From NCBI GenBank assembly GCA_009192285.1, contig WBVU01000004.1:2874001-2938000 (forward strand): a DNA stretch of 64,000 bases. Reading direction: 5' to 3'. This document shows, one piece after another, positions 45,936 to 57,889 of this stretch. Position 1 is the stretch's first letter, and every line of letters starts with the position of its first letter. A program made the translations under genes and the position numbers. Below the pieces are notes generated by a model that had not been told where the DNA came from, did not search any database, and worked only from the letters and a program-made list of their open reading frames with translations. The DNA is from Morchella semilibera. Lineage: Eukaryota > Ascomycota > Pezizomycetes > Pezizales > Morchellaceae.

Positions 45936-46295
45936 CACAGCTGGCCCACTACTTGAAATTTCAAAACGAAGCGCCCTTCAAAGAAACTCGACTGTAAACA
46001 AATTGGTCTCTATTTGGTTAAAACAATCCTGAGCCCCTATGCGTATGAACTGGAGCAACCTGCATCTATGAAAATACATCCAGTATTTCATGTTACGTTA
46101 CTATCGCCGTCGGTCAACGATGCTGTCCCAGGACAAGTCTTTGAACCACCCCCATCTATTGAAATGGAAGGAGCATTTGAGTAGGAAGTCGAGGAAATAA
46201 CAGAGTCAAGAAAAAAAGGACGATGAGTGGAATATTTCGTTAAATATGCTGGATACGAGGAATCTTTCTGGCATCCCTCGAGCGATTTAGAACAT
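45936..46295 (+). mobile_element. Gypsy pol 3' fragment with chromodomain
   Basis: Plus-strand remnant similar to the integrase C-terminus of the complete element: SPYAYELEQPASMKIHPVFH, then a chromodomain-like VEYFVKYAGYEESFWHPSS. Broken by several changes. It is the oldest layer of the nest and is cut off by MITE-D at 46,296. Confidence 0.7.
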
Positions 46296-46344
46296 CATCA
46301 GCAAGACTTCATTTGGTTCCTGATGTCTCCCGAGCCTCAGAAGA
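46296..46344. mobile_element. MITE-D, left part (split by gypsy-C)
   Basis: CATCAGCAAGACTTCATTTG... matches the MITE-D end; the rest of the copy lies at 53,193-53,285 on the other side of gypsy-C. Confidence 0.8.
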
Positions 46345-46922
46345 TATCACGACGTGGAAGTGTATTTAGTGATGTTGCGGGAAGAAGGATTAGTCAGGGG
46401 TTTTCTATAGTGTTCTATGAGTTTCTGAGCAGGGATTTTATGAGTTAACGTTATGTATGTATTTCTAATAGAAGGATTTCCTTGGGGTTCGATGGGTTTC
46501 TATGGGATGAGTCAGCGAAAGTGTTTTGGGGCTATATATATATGGAGCCTCCTCCGTCGCTTGTAGGGTTTCTTCTTCTCTTCTTTCTTCTTTACACAAC
46601 CTTCTTGTCCTTTAGTCAATACAAAGCTTTAGGACCTCTAGCTACCATCGAATCCCTCCGCTCCTACTTCCTGGAAAGAAGGAGGAAACCCATAGTCCCG
46701 TTTCGTTCCACCCCCTGTCTCGCTTCACTTCTCATTCGGTTATTCTATCGGTCGCCTTATATCGCCTTAGATACTTTCACCCTATCTCGTTTCTCCTAGG
46801 TTGTGTATCTTGACTTTTCTCGTGTCCGTCCTCGCCTCGCTCCGTGATACTAAGGTTGTGTCTCCAACGCCAACCTACACAACAATCCTCGCTTAGCACC
46901 ACACCTTAGAAACCCTGTTACC

Positions 46923-48377
46923 ATGTCGCAAGAAGCTCAGATGACGGTCCCGGAAGGGATTAATTATGTACGACTAGTAGCAGTCATGGATAGCTTCGTT
47001 AGCAACTACCCCAACGTACCCCCGAGAGCCACCGACGAGGCCAAGAAGATGCATAGATTAATGCATGAAGCCACCCAAGCCGTCTACGGCCTCCTATCCG
47101 AACTTGATGACATTACTGAAGAAGCCAAAGAAGCCACCAAGGAATAGCAGAAGAGAGTGTCGAAGCAAAGAAGGCAAAATCAGAACCTAGAGAAACAGGT
47201 GGATGACCTGAAAGAGGAAATCATCCGTCTCCAAGGTGAAGTAACTCAAGCAACTCAGGCAACCCAATCAGCGGAGGCCGCACTGGCAGCTCAGATCGCC
47301 CTTCCCCCCCCTCCTCCTCCTCTAGCGGAACCCCTTGTGCCTCCACCACCACCTCCCCGACGCCCTAATCGCCTCTTCCAAGAATTGGCTTTTACCCTAG
47401 AACCCCGAGTGGAGAGGTCAGAGAAGCTTCCAGACCCGGAGAAATACCGTGGCAACAGGAAGGGACTCCCTCAGTTCCGGAACATGTTGAAACTCAAGCT
47501 CTTGAGCAATGCCGATCAGTACCCCACTCTGCAAAATCAGTTGACCTATGCTATTTCCCGCTTGGAAGGCCCCGCAGCCGAGCAATTTATGCCATATATT
47601 ACCACTGATGGAATCAACCTCCCGTCGATGGAGAAGTTTTTTGAAATTCTGAACACAGCCTTCGGAGACCCCGACCAGGTAGGTACCGCCCGCCCCGCAC
47701 TCAGAAGAATCAGACAACTCAACCGCCCCTTCTCGGAATACTTTCCCCAGTTCCAACGATATGCTGCCGAGGCCGGGATGGGAGAGACGGCCAATGTGGA
47801 GGCTCTTATGGAAGGCATGAGCGAGGAACTCACCAAGCTCATAATCCATGAAAAGACTCCCGTCACAGTCCATGAGTGTGCTACCATCCTCCAGCGCTTG
47901 GACAACAAGCAGCAGATGCTCGCTGCCCGCTACCGTCCCCGTTATCAGACTCCTGCCGCCCCTGCTCGCCCCGTATCTCGTTATATTGCCCCTGGCCCAT
48001 CCGCCCCCCGCTACCAGACTCTGGCTATTCCAACTCTGCGCTACCAAGCCCCTGCTCCTCCTGCCCCCCGCTATCCAGTTCCCGCTCACCCCAATCCACC
48101 TGCTGCGGCCCACCCGTCTCATACGCCTGGAGGAGTGGCCCCTATGGATTTATCGTTTGGCCGTCGCCGCCCAGACCCTCAGGAAAGAGAGGCCCGCCGA
48201 GTAGAAAATAGATGTTTTTATTGTGGTCAAGGAGGACACCTGGTTAGGGAATGCCCGCAGGCGCCGGTCCCTAGGAACTCAGCCACCAGGATAAGGGGAG
48301 CCAGGGTTGATGATAAGAATGAAGAAAATGAAGAAGCCTCCGGCGATGAGGCGTTAAAAGATTTTTCCCTGGACTAA
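46923..48377 (+). pseudogene. Gypsy-C gag region
   Basis: Begins MSQEAQMTVPEGINY; a coiled-coil segment, a Pro-rich linker, the gag core (KLPDPEKYRGNRKGLPQFRN ... LEGPAAEQFMPYI), a Pro/Tyr-rich repeat zone and a zinc knuckle CFYCGQGGHLVREC near 48,215. It would form the virus-like particle shell and bind the element RNA. Fossil; the gag region is broken. Confidence 0.85.
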
Positions 48378-48451
48378 GTGGCTCACTCCAGGGACGGTTT
48401 AAGGATTGGTTTAGGCTTTCGCTTTCTAGGTTTTCAGTTTCAGAGAAGAAT

Positions 48452-51400
48452 ATGGATGGGAATCAATTAGTCGTAACGTGTTCAATTTCTCAAAATAAAG
48501 ATTCTATTATTCCATCATATGCCCTCATTGATACTGCCAGTGGCGCCTCAGGTTACGCTTTCATAGACCAAGACTTTGTATGCCACTATAATCTCACTAC
48601 AATTCCCCTCCAAATCCCTCGCCATATAGATGTAATAGACGGCCGACCTATCGAATCAGGAAGGGTTACCCATAAAGTGATTCCCAATCTCAACATTAAT
48701 GGCCATAGAGAAGATGCCCCCTTTTTTGTAACACAACTGGGACATTACCCTATTGTCATGGGTCTTCCATGGATGCGCAGACATGCAACAACAATTCTCC
48801 CTGCCCTCAACGAAATACATTTCGATTCTACCACCTGTCTTACACATTGCTCGGTGGATCGAACAAAGGTCATTGTGAGGGGAATTTCTATTGAACCCCC
48901 AATTGAACCAGTTACCAAGATTCTGGCCATCGAACCCTATGCCTTTCATCGTTCGCTGAATAAGAAAAGAAAACTTGAAGGGATGCAATTATATTCGACA
49001 ACCCTTAAGGCCCTCGATGACCTTCTGGCTCAAACACCTAAGGATCCTCGTGCCCTAGTACCTAGGAACATCATCAGTATCTTCACCTCCTCAATGAACC
49101 TGAAGTATCTAGACTACCCCCTCATCGATCTGAGTATGATCTATCCATCGAGATTCAGGAAGGAAAGATGGTACCCTTTGGACCCATGTATGGAATGACT
49201 CGATTGGAACTACAAGCCCTCCGAGATTATTTAGCAGAGTACCTCTCAAGTGGGAAGATCCAGCACAGTACATCGCCAGCAAGCTCTCCCGTATTGTTTG
49301 TTAAGAAGGCTGATGGCTCCCTCCGACTCTGTGTGGACTATAGAAAGTTGAATGCGGTAACGGTTAAGAACCGACACTCCCTACCCCTGACACCGGAGAC
49401 TTTTATGGGTATTTCTTCCGCCAAGTACTTTACCAAATTGGATCTTCGCAACGGTTACCACCAGTTGAGGATCAGGGAAGGAGATGAGTGGAAAACAGCG
49501 TTCAGGACTCGATATGGACACTTTGAGTATACAGTGATGCCCTTTGATTTCACCAATGCGCCTGCTGCCTTTCAACACTAGGTTAACGATATGCTACGCC
49601 CCTGTCTGGACCATTTTGCTACCGTGTATCTAGATAATATCTTGATTTATTCTGCCAACCTCGAAGAACATAAGATCCATGTCAACAAGGTCCTTAAAAT
49701 ACTCGAAGAGAACCAGGTGTATCTTAAACCCGAGAAATCCGAATGGCATGTTGAGGAAACTATGTATCTTGGATTTGTTCTGACACCCGAAGGAATTAAG
49801 ATGGACGAATCAAAAGTCGTCACTATTAGGAATTGGGATACACCGACCTGCTTGAAGGATGTGCAGGAATTTTTAGGCTTTGCAAATTTTTATCGGTGTT
49901 TTATTTACGCTTACTCGAGAGTGGTATCTCCCTTAACCGCTCTAACAAAAACAGGAGTGGTTTTCAAATGGACAGAAAGGACCGAGAAAGCATTCCAAGA
50001 TCTTAAAACTGCATTTACCACCGCCCCAATTCTTAGACATTTCGACCCCGATTGGGAGATTATTGTGGAAATGGATGCCTCCGATTATGTTTCCGCCGCG
50101 ATTATGTCTCAACGTGATGACGAAGGAATACTATACCCAGTTGCCTTGTTCTCCAAGAAACACACACCGGCAGAATGCAACTATGAGATATACGATAAGG
50201 AATTATTAGCGATTATTCGAGGATTTGAAGAATGGTGTTATTTCTTAGAAACTGCTTCCTACCCAATCAAGGTCCTGACGGATCACAGGAACCTTGAATA
50301 TTTTATGTCAACCAAGTTGCTAAACCGTCGTCAAACCCGTTGGTCAGTATTCTTATCTCGTTTTGATTTTGTTATACAATTCCGTCCAGGGAAACAAGGA
50401 GGAAAACTGGATGCATTGACAAGACGATCAGGGAATCTCCCTAAGAAGGGGGATGAACGCCTCGAATATCAATATCAGACCGTGTTGAAAAGAAAAAATT
50501 TGGATACTAAGCTAAGTTTGTTGGCGGGTTCTTTGGCAAATGAACCCGCTGAAGGAACGCCCACTGTCCAAGGGTTATTTTTAAAAGCTTACCAAGAAGA
50601 TAGTTTCCCAAGTAAGGTACTCGCAATGTTTAAGGATGGCACGAAGCAATCGAAACAGATTTCCGTAGCCGAATGCATGGAAAATGAAGACGGATTTCTT
50701 CTATACCGATGCAAACTCTTCGTACCGGAACATGAGGAATTGCAGCTTAGACTTCTTCAAGAATATCACGATAAGCCATCAGCAGGTCACCCCGGTAGAG
50801 CCAAAACCTTAGAGCTCCTTAGTCGCGAATATTACTGGCCAAACATCCGGAAGTATACCGACCGCTATGCTATGAATTTCCATACTTGCCGGAGAAGCAA
50901 AGCCAACCACAGCGCCTCTCAAGGAGTTCTTTGCCCTCTTTCGATTCCTAAAGCACCATGGACGGATGTATCAATGGATTTCGTTACGGGCCTACCACTT
51001 AGCAATGGATACAACGCAATATTGGTTGTTGTCGATCGTCTTACAAAAATGCAACACTTTATTCCATGCACCGAGGAATCAGGGGCCAGGGATGTTGCTC
51101 GAATGTATTTGGAAAATGTTTGGAAACCACACGGTCTCCTAGAAAAAATAGTCTCGGACCACGGGACTCAATTTACCTCCCACTTCTGGAAATCACTTTG
51201 CGAACGTCTTGAGATCGCCCCTCGTTACTCTATTGCTTTTCACCCACAAACCGATGGCCAAACTGAAAGGATTAATGCTATTATGGAACAGTATCTACGG
51301 AGCTATGTAGATTATCAACAGGATAATTGGGTTACTGTGACGGAGTAACCTGACGCAAAGAAGAAGATGACAATGATGACGCAGAAGAACCCGAGGGGCA

Positions 51401-52664
51401 CGCCGAGCGACGAGAATACTGACGAAGACAAGGGCGACACCGGGCAGGCACAAGCACAGGCACCGGCGAAGGCAAGGGCAAGGACAAAGGCACAAGGGCG
51501 CAGGGTAGGGAGAGTGAGGACCAGATGGACCTCAACGAGAACGATGAGAGATGCTATGAGTTTCCCCTGGTCAGAGGATCAAGTATTTGGTACAAGAGGC
51601 TATGGCTTAGAATAGGAGTGGATTCCTATGTACCGAGATAACAGGAAGACGAGACAGAGAGAAAAGAAAGAAAGAACTAAGGAAAACATCTATCCCGACT
51701 ATTTAACACACCTCCTCCACTAGTCCGATATGACTCACACTTTCGCTCCTAGAACCTCATAGAAACCCGTTGCTACCACACCCCGTAATCCTCCCCACCA
51801 TCTCTGCTATTCTACATTACCAATCCCTCACGCCATCGAACTTCCCAGAACCCAATGACGACAGCCTCCACCTCGCACTCCCCGCTCTCGCTTAGTATTT
51901 CCCTAACACCCACAACCGTAAATCGCCTACTGAACTGTCGGGACAAATGCTAAGACGCCGGGACAGTTACCTATCTTCCTATGGCCAAGTTTGCTACTAA
52001 TAATCATGTTTCTGAGTCAACCAAATCCTCCCCCTTCGAAGCAAATTATGGACGACACCCCCGAATGAATCCTGGCCCGCTACGGGATGGTACTACAACC
52101 AACGAGGACCAAGCCAATACTATGGCAAGAAATATGTCAGAAGTGTTTGACTTCCTCCGAGCAGAGATGTTTAGAGCCCAACGAATTCAAGCGGAGTCGG
52201 CCAATGCCAGTAGGATTCCCGCACCTCGCTATGCTGTTGGAGATAAAGTATGGTTATCGACCCGGAACTTGTTGACCAATCGACCTTCGAAGAAGCTGGA
52301 TTGGAAACAAATAGGACCCTATCCAATCTCACGGATTGTCAGCCCGTATGCCTACGAACTTATATTACCCTCATCGATAAAGGTTTATCCAGTGTTTTAT
52401 GTTTCGTTACTCTTACCTGCCGCTAATGAGCCAGTCCCAGGACAAGTACTGCCGCCTCCACCACCAGTTGAGATCGAAGGAGAACAGGAGTGGGAAGTTG
52501 ATGTTATTTTGGATTCCCCGAAGCGATGTGGAAGACTTGAGTACCTTGTCCGGTATACCGGTTATGATGAACCATCATGGCGACATTATGGAGATCTAGA
52601 TAACTCCCCCGAGTTGATCAAGGAGTTTCACGAACGATATCCACGCAAGCCTAAGAGGACTTAG
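48452..52664 (+). pseudogene. Gypsy-C pol region (PR-RT-RH-IN-chromodomain)
   Basis: In order: aspartic protease with retroviral-type Asp-Thr-containing loop near 48,530; RT ([30 protein letters not shown]); RNase H ([31 protein letters not shown]); integrase (zinc-binding HPGRAKTLELL... and core MDFVTGLPLSNGYNAILVVV, FHPQTDGQTER); and, after a solo LTR-A, the integrase tail and a chromodomain (LEYLVRYTGYDEPSWRHYGD). The chromodomain marks the chromovirus lineage of Ty3/gypsy. Broken at several points. Confidence 0.9.
51336..51965 (-). mobile_element. Solo LTR-A (antisense), exact TSD GTTAC
   Basis: 630 bp from TGTGACGGAG to GCCGGGACA inside gypsy-C integrase; GTTAC at 51,331-51,335 and 51,966-51,970. 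It is the cleanest example of the LTR-A boundaries in the window. Confidence 0.97.
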
Positions 52665-53192
52665 GCCTCAGAGAGGGACCTAATATCTATCACGGCATGG
52701 AAGTGTATTTAGTGATGTTGGGAAAAGAAGGATTAGTCAAGGGTTTTCTATGGTGTTCTATGAGTTTCTGAGCAGGGATTTTATGAGTTAACGTTATGTA
52801 TGTATTTCTAATAGAAGGATTTCCTTGGGGTTCGATGGGTTTCTATGGGATGAGTCAGCGAAAGTGTTTTGGGGCTATATATATATGGAGCCTCCTCCGT
52901 CGCTTGTAGGGTTTCTTCTTCTCTTCTTTCTTCTTTACACAACCTTCTTGTCCTTTAGTCAATACAAAGCTTTAGGACCTCTAGCTACCATCGAATCCCT
53001 CCGCTCCTACTTCCTGGAAAGAAGGAGGAAACCCATAGTCCCGTTTCGTTCCACCCCCTGTCTCGCTTCGCTTCTCGTTCGGTTATTCTATCGGTCACCT
53101 CATCTCGGCTTAGATACTTTTACCCTGTCACGTTTCACCTCGGTTGTGTACCTTGGCTTTTCTCGTGTCTGTCCTCGCCTCGCTCCGTGATA

Positions 53193-53285
53193 AAAGACTC
53201 AAAAAATATAGAGAAGTCGCAGGAGACTCTCAGAAGACCCGGGAGATTGCTGGGAGACTCCAATCACAAGTTGAGTTTACTGATG
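53193..53285. mobile_element. MITE-D, right part
   Basis: AGACTCAAAAAATAT... to ACAAGTTGAGTTTACTGATG continues the MITE begun at 46,296. Confidence 0.8.
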
Positions 53286-53630
53286 GAGGTAAAGGCATAA
53301 AGATGAAATCATAGAGATAAAAGTTTAGAGATAAAGGTGTAGAGATAAAGGTGTAGAGATAAAGGTGTAGAGATGAAGGTGTAGGGAAGGTGTAGAAGGA
53401 AAGAAGGATGTGATATATCCCCAAGTTCCCAACATTAACCATCTGACTTCTCTGTGAATGACTCACTCCCTAATTGAGTCTGACTGAGATGTGAATAGGC
53501 CCCAAATATCAGATTTATCACCCAATCAGGAAAGATTGAGGGTGGTTCTGCATCTACAGCCTATATCACGCTCTAATCAGACCTGGGTCTCAAAATCAGT
53601 CTGATATTTCTATACGGACTGGCGGTAATG
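53286..53630. repeat. 14-bp minisatellite and spacer
   Basis: AGAGATAAAGGTGT is repeated about five times with variants at 53,312-53,392. The rest up to 53,630 has no gene. Confidence 0.7.
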
Positions 53631-53816
53631 TACATATGGTGCGGCGCAGCTTAAAGGTGACAGAAATTGCAGTGCGAATAACTTTTCAACCAGACAAGAT
53701 ATCAAAAATCTATGAGATCAGATTGTAGGTATAGGTATGGTAAAGATTTTGATCTCATAGATTTTTGATATCTTGCCTGGTTGAAAAGCTATTCACGCGC
53801 CGCACCATACATGTAT
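53631..53816. mobile_element. Foldback MITE, about 186 bp
   Basis: Tips CATATGGTGCGGCGC and GCGCCGCACCATACATG lie inside TA dinucleotides. Two 45-bp inner arms (53,676-53,720 and 53,750-53,794, core TATCAAAAATCTATGAGATC) match at about 43 of 45 positions. It sits 440 bp upstream of the DOT5 start. Confidence 0.8.
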
Positions 53817-54257
53817 GCATTTTACCTTCCTCTATGCATCTCTTATATTTGTTATTAATCTCGCTGTAGCAATCACGGGCATTCTTCCATCTCTATATTA
53901 AGCTATTTTGGTTGTCGTGCGTGTATTTTTCGCTACTTTATGGATTCATTGGATACTCTGTTAAATATTCGGTCCAACAGCTCTCTACCTCGACTGCAAC
54001 CTCAAATGCCTGCACCAACAGCTATGGCCTCGTTCACTTGCACCCCCCTCCCTCCCCGCTTGAATATAAATAATCTGTCGCATTATTTTCCCACCCACCC
54101 GGTCTTTTACATCCCCATACACCGATCAACAGGCGAGAGAAAAAAACACTGATCAATCCTCCATCGTTTTGACTGCGCGTGCTTAAACAACTACCGCACC
54201 TTTTTCTCACTCCCTTGCTGTATCCTTTGCGCTCCCCCCAGATTTATTCCAATCGCC
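53817..54257 (+). promoter_or_regulatory. DOT5 upstream region
   Basis: Pyrimidine-rich stretches, TTGAATATAAATAA at 54,060-54,073 as a possible TATA element and CACTCCCTTGCTG close to the ATG at 54,258. No uORF of note. Extent is a guess. Confidence 0.35.
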
Positions 54258-55286
54258 ATGCCTGAGCCTGTCCTACGCAGAAGCGGCCGTAACGCTGCGA
54301 AAAAGGATGTCCCTGAACCTCCTACCCCAGCCCCGGTAGCTAAGAAACGCGCATCAGCCGAACCAAAGAAGCCTGTAGCCAAAAAGATCAAAACTGCTGC
54401 TGATGACACCGCCATAGCTAAGGCCTCCGCCAACAGACCCACCGAAACTGCCTCGTCCTCCAAAACAACAGCAATCTCTGAGAAGCCTGAAAAGGCCGAG
54501 AAACTCGAAAAGCCAGCCGCAAAATCTGCAGCAAAGTCTGTTGCCAAACCGGCACCCGCAAACCCCGCCAAGGCAAAAAAAGCTGATGAAGCGTCAGAAG
54601 GGCTCAAGGATGGTGATTTGGTACCGACTGATCTTCCTGAAATTCAAACCGAAGATGGCAGCAAGATCACTATAGAAAGCCTGCTTAAGAGTGCTCAGAA
54701 GGGAATTATTATTTTCGCCTATCCTAGAGGTATTTGATCACCTGTTTTACTCACCTGTATACAATATCATACACATAACCTCCCCCCCCCCCCCACCATG
54801 TTGTTCGTTTTCGAATATTAACAGTTATTGTACGAAGCCTCTACTCCAGGTTGCACCACCCAGGCATGTCTCTTTAAGGATAGCTTCCTGGCTTTTTCAG
54901 ATGCTGGTTATACCGTTTATGGACTCTCGGGTGATACTCCAGCTGCAAATGAAAAATTCAAGTCCAAGTACAACCTCACATACACCCTTCTCTGTGACCC
55001 GACCTACGAGCTTCACGAAAAGCTTTCAATCAGAAAAAAGCCCAAGGGAACAATCAGAAGCGTCGTTATCATCGAAAAGGTAGTAGGCGATGGGCATGCT
55101 GGAAAGGTTCTTCGAATTTCTCCTGCTACTCCACAAATCAGTCTCCAGATAGCGAAAGAAACTGTGGGGATCGACCACGCCTCTATGATCGCTGCGGCTG
55201 CACAGGCAAAGGAAGCTGAGAAGAAAACACTTGGAAATGAGACCAACTTGCCTCTATCAACTGTTTCAGTTGATGCTGTTGCATAA
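54258..55286 (+). CDS. DOT5: Nuclear thiol peroxidase (PrxQ/BCP-type peroxiredoxin)
   Basis: Two exons, 54,258-54,729 and 54,838-55,286; the 108-nt intron (GTATTT...CGAAG) contains a 14-C run and splits the Ala codon before STPGCTTQAC. Product 306 aa. Residues 1-120 are Lys/Ala/Pro-rich with RRSGRN and KKR clusters, fitting nuclear targeting. The AhpC/TSA domain covers about 120-275: YPRASTPGCTTQACLF has the peroxidatic Cys 163 and the resolving Cys 168 of the PrxQ type, followed by GLSGDTPAANEKF and LLCDP. Family members such as yeast Dot5 reduce hydroperoxides with thioredoxin and influence telomeric silencing. The only other signal is the foldback MITE upstream. Start chosen at the first ATG (CGCCATGCC). 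The gene looks intact. Confidence 0.93.
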
Positions 55287-55778
55287 GTATTGTCCAAAAA
55301 CTATAATTCCTTTTTGAGTTGTTAAGGGGCACGAAATGACATGTCTTTGGGATAAATCAATTTCCGTGTTATATATATTTAGTCACGGCGGGGAAGCTTG
55401 CACGAAAGAGTCATAGGGGTCCGCGTTAAAGCTGTAATGCTCCCTTTTGTATCAGGGCGTTGAATGTTTAGAAAACACAACTCCCTCAGCTGAAAATTCA
55501 ACAGAGAAAAAGTTGTCTCAAACACTTCTAAAAACTTTTTTTTTATCATAGCCAGTTGTCCTCTTTTCTATTGGAACGATTCACCCTCATTCTGTCAAAA
55601 AGCTTTTATTCAAAGGGATTTTTGTATCGACGCTAAGCTAGTTGCTTACAACGAACGACGGTTGACTTTTCATTCGTGGGAACCCCCCCCCCCCTCCCCG
55701 GCCATCGTAAGGTCTTTAAGTTACCATGCTCGATTGCGTGAAATCATATATCGTACATTTTTGTGGCCAAGCATCATG
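55287..55778. other. Convergent 3' intergenic region (DOT5 / SWC4)
   Basis: DOT5 (+) and SWC4 (-) end towards each other here. The stretch is AT-rich with a T run at 55,543 and a long C run at about 55,683-55,698. No gene. Confidence 0.6.
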
Positions 55779-57245
55779 CTAAGTGTCCTCTTTCGTTGCT
55801 TCATGTTGTGCCTTGAGGACTCTGAGCTCCTGATCAACCTTCTCAAGAAGCTTTTTGGTATCCAAGAGTATCCCTACATTACACTGCAGCTGTTCATATT
55901 TTTGGATCGTTTTCGAAGTTGGCATGGTCAATCGTTGTGCAATTTCCAATTGAGCCAAAGCTTGCGAAACCTTCTGGGCTGTCCCACCCTTGACATTCGT
56001 TGCGACCATTGCAGAGCGAAATTTTATACCTTGAGAAAGCTTGTCGTGATACATGACACCGTACTCTTTCTCTTCTTCGTCCGAGAGTTTTCTGACCTGT
56101 TTCTTTGGTTGTGCTGCTTCCTTCTGTGATGCAGCTGATATTGCGCCAGCCTTCTCCGTTATCGAGGTCACGGCGGGGCTTTGTTGAGCACCATCGGTGC
56201 CAATATTAGCTCCCATGGCGATCGATTTCCGCTTCTTATTCTTGTCCGAACTATTGACCATAAACTCTCGTAAAGCAGCCAAACCCTGGCTCCCAGTATA
56301 TCCAGCAATTGATCCTTGCGAGGACGGCATCTCAAGACGATTGAAAAGATCTTTGCGCTCCTCTAAAGTACGCTGCTGGTTCGTGACAACCCTCTTGAGT
56401 TCGGCCAAAAGAACCTCCTCTTCCTTCACCTGTTCTGGTGTCCTTGCAAAGAGAACATTTGCCATCTTCTTCCTTGCAGTCTCTCGCTCCTTATCGAAAT
56501 TGAGCATATTAAATATCTGGGTTTCCTCAGGCGACATCTGATTAAGTGGGGTCCTCAACTCCATCAAGCTACGGCAAACTGAGTAGTACCGCGATTTTAG
56601 ATCCTCGACAGATCTTGGTTTTCCATCAGGGAACTCGTAACGGTCCCATATTATAATAAAGCGGAGATCGTATTCACGGCAGAGATCGAAAAGATAATCA
56701 GTTTCCTCCCGAGACCAATCGAGGTCTTTCAAAATCTCATACTCCCCATCTGAGTATGCAGGGATATCGACCTTAACATTAAATTTTGAGAAGCGGTATT
56801 CAAGATCAGGGGATTCTTTGCTCTTCCGTTCCCAATGTCGCAAAATAAGGTTGTCGGTTCTCGCCGGGTTTGCAAAACACTTCCATTCCCTATACATATC
56901 TAAGTTAACTTGATCATCTGTCATATGATGTAATATTCAGGTATACCATGGGTTAGCCTTGCCCATCCATCTCGGTTTCTCTTTAAACTTATTTTCGACA
57001 ATAGCTACTGGAGGCGGATTCTCTCCCAGTAACGCGAAAAGCTCACGAGTAATACCATCTAGCAGTTGCAAATAAACTTAGTACATAGATGTTTGGGGAA
57101 GAATTGAAAACGAGTAAATTGGGCGAGGAAGGCACAAACCTGGTCGTTTCTCGACTGTTTTTTGCTTCTTCAAAGGAGGTCGGGGAGTGCTATCGGAGGG
57201 GCCACTAATGTCCATCACATCGCGTACATCCTGAAATCCACTCAT
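55779..57245 (-). CDS. SWC4: SWR1/NuA4 complex subunit Swc4 (DMAP1 homologue)
   Basis: Three exons on the minus strand: 57,245-57,140, 57,058-56,947 and 56,889-55,779; introns of 81 nt (GTTTGT...CTGCTAG) and 57 nt (GTATAC...ATGTATAG with a GTTAAC branch word). Product 442 aa. The first 72 residues (MSGFQDVRDVMDISGPSD, RELFALLGENPPPVAIVE, FKEKPRWMGKANPWEW) match the conserved N-terminus; FANPARTDNLILRHW follows, then the SANT/Myb-like domain at about 128-180 (KDLDWSREETDYLFDLCREY). The C-terminal half is charged and helical. The protein links H2A.Z deposition (SWR1) and histone acetylation (NuA4) in the nucleus. The intron 2 acceptor was chosen because it gives the family-typical NPWEW. It looks intact. 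Confidence 0.93.
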
Positions 57246-57889
57246 GTTTATCAAGATACTTTTATTGGTGCAGGATGTGGTGGGAGATGGGATGCTTTTT
57301 TCTCGGGGATTCGTAGGAGTTACGCGTTGATTGAACTTGTGGTTGATGCACCCGGTACTCGCGCGTTAACTAAGTCGTCGGATATCGTTGCAACCCAAAC
57401 GCTTATCAAAAATTCCGACTTTTTAGTTAACGGTTGAGTAGACCTCTTCACAGGGGGTATGGTTCTCACGGGGGGTAGGTATGGTGCAACGCTAGTAACT
57501 GAAAATCGATACATGAATAAAATTCTGTGTGCATAATAAGTATAATACATGTAAGTATCCCTGTTAATTCCCCATCCCCCCCCAACTGCCATTGCACACC
57601 CTCGTGAGCACCATACCCCCGTGAGAACCATACCCCGTGAAGAGGTCTACTTCACTACTTTGCTAAAAAGAAACGCCAAGGTGAAATTTACCAAATTTCT
57701 TTGGGCAAGCGCGTGCGATATATATTACAGATTAAAACCTTGGTCACGTGAACGGCGCAAATACATGTAGATACTTCTTCTGTTGCTAGGGCAACAAAAT
57801 ACATATCCTTTTCCACCAGTTGCTGAACCTCATGCCCTTTGCATTTCCCCAACTCAAGGTTTACAACCTGACATTCAAAACCATTATCT
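57246..57889. promoter_or_regulatory. Bidirectional promoter region SWC4 / SPC25
   Basis: 644 bp between two divergent ATGs. A 213-bp inverted-repeat element (57,438-57,650) fills the middle, leaving about 190 and 240 bp for the two promoters. Confidence 0.5.
57438..57650. mobile_element. MITE-like inverted-repeat element in a promoter
   Basis: GTAGACCTCTTCACAGGGGG at the left and the complement of its close variant at the right (57,611-57,650) form inverted arms of about 36 bp that continue through GGTATGGTTCTCACGGGG. The interior is AT-rich. No clear target duplication; the superfamily is not assigned. Confidence 0.75.

Larger units (their letters stand above)
46345..53192 (+). mobile_element. 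Gypsy-C: structurally complete Ty3/gypsy element
   Basis: A 6848-bp element with 505-bp LTRs (46,345-46,849 and 52,688-53,192; TATCACG...CCGTGATA). Target duplication GAAGA / AAAGA (4 of 5) lies inside a MITE-D. The LTRs differ at roughly 4 percent of positions, so the insertion is of moderate age. A CTATATATATATGG box lies mid-LTR; a purine-rich AGAGAGGGAC precedes the 3' LTR. Order of parts is gag, protease, RT, RNase H, integrase, chromodomain. The structure looks whole but coding capacity is broken by a handful of breaks, the largest being the solo LTR-A at 51,336. Confidence 0.93.

Noticed and set aside
51331-51970. LTR-A as a separate short DNA transposon
   Set aside because: The copy at 24,253 is followed in the same orientation by gag, and duplications are 5 bp, so it is a gypsy LTR.
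55662-56129. Plus-strand 155-codon frame
   Set aside because: It overlaps the clearly conserved SWC4 exon on the other strand and is its shadow.
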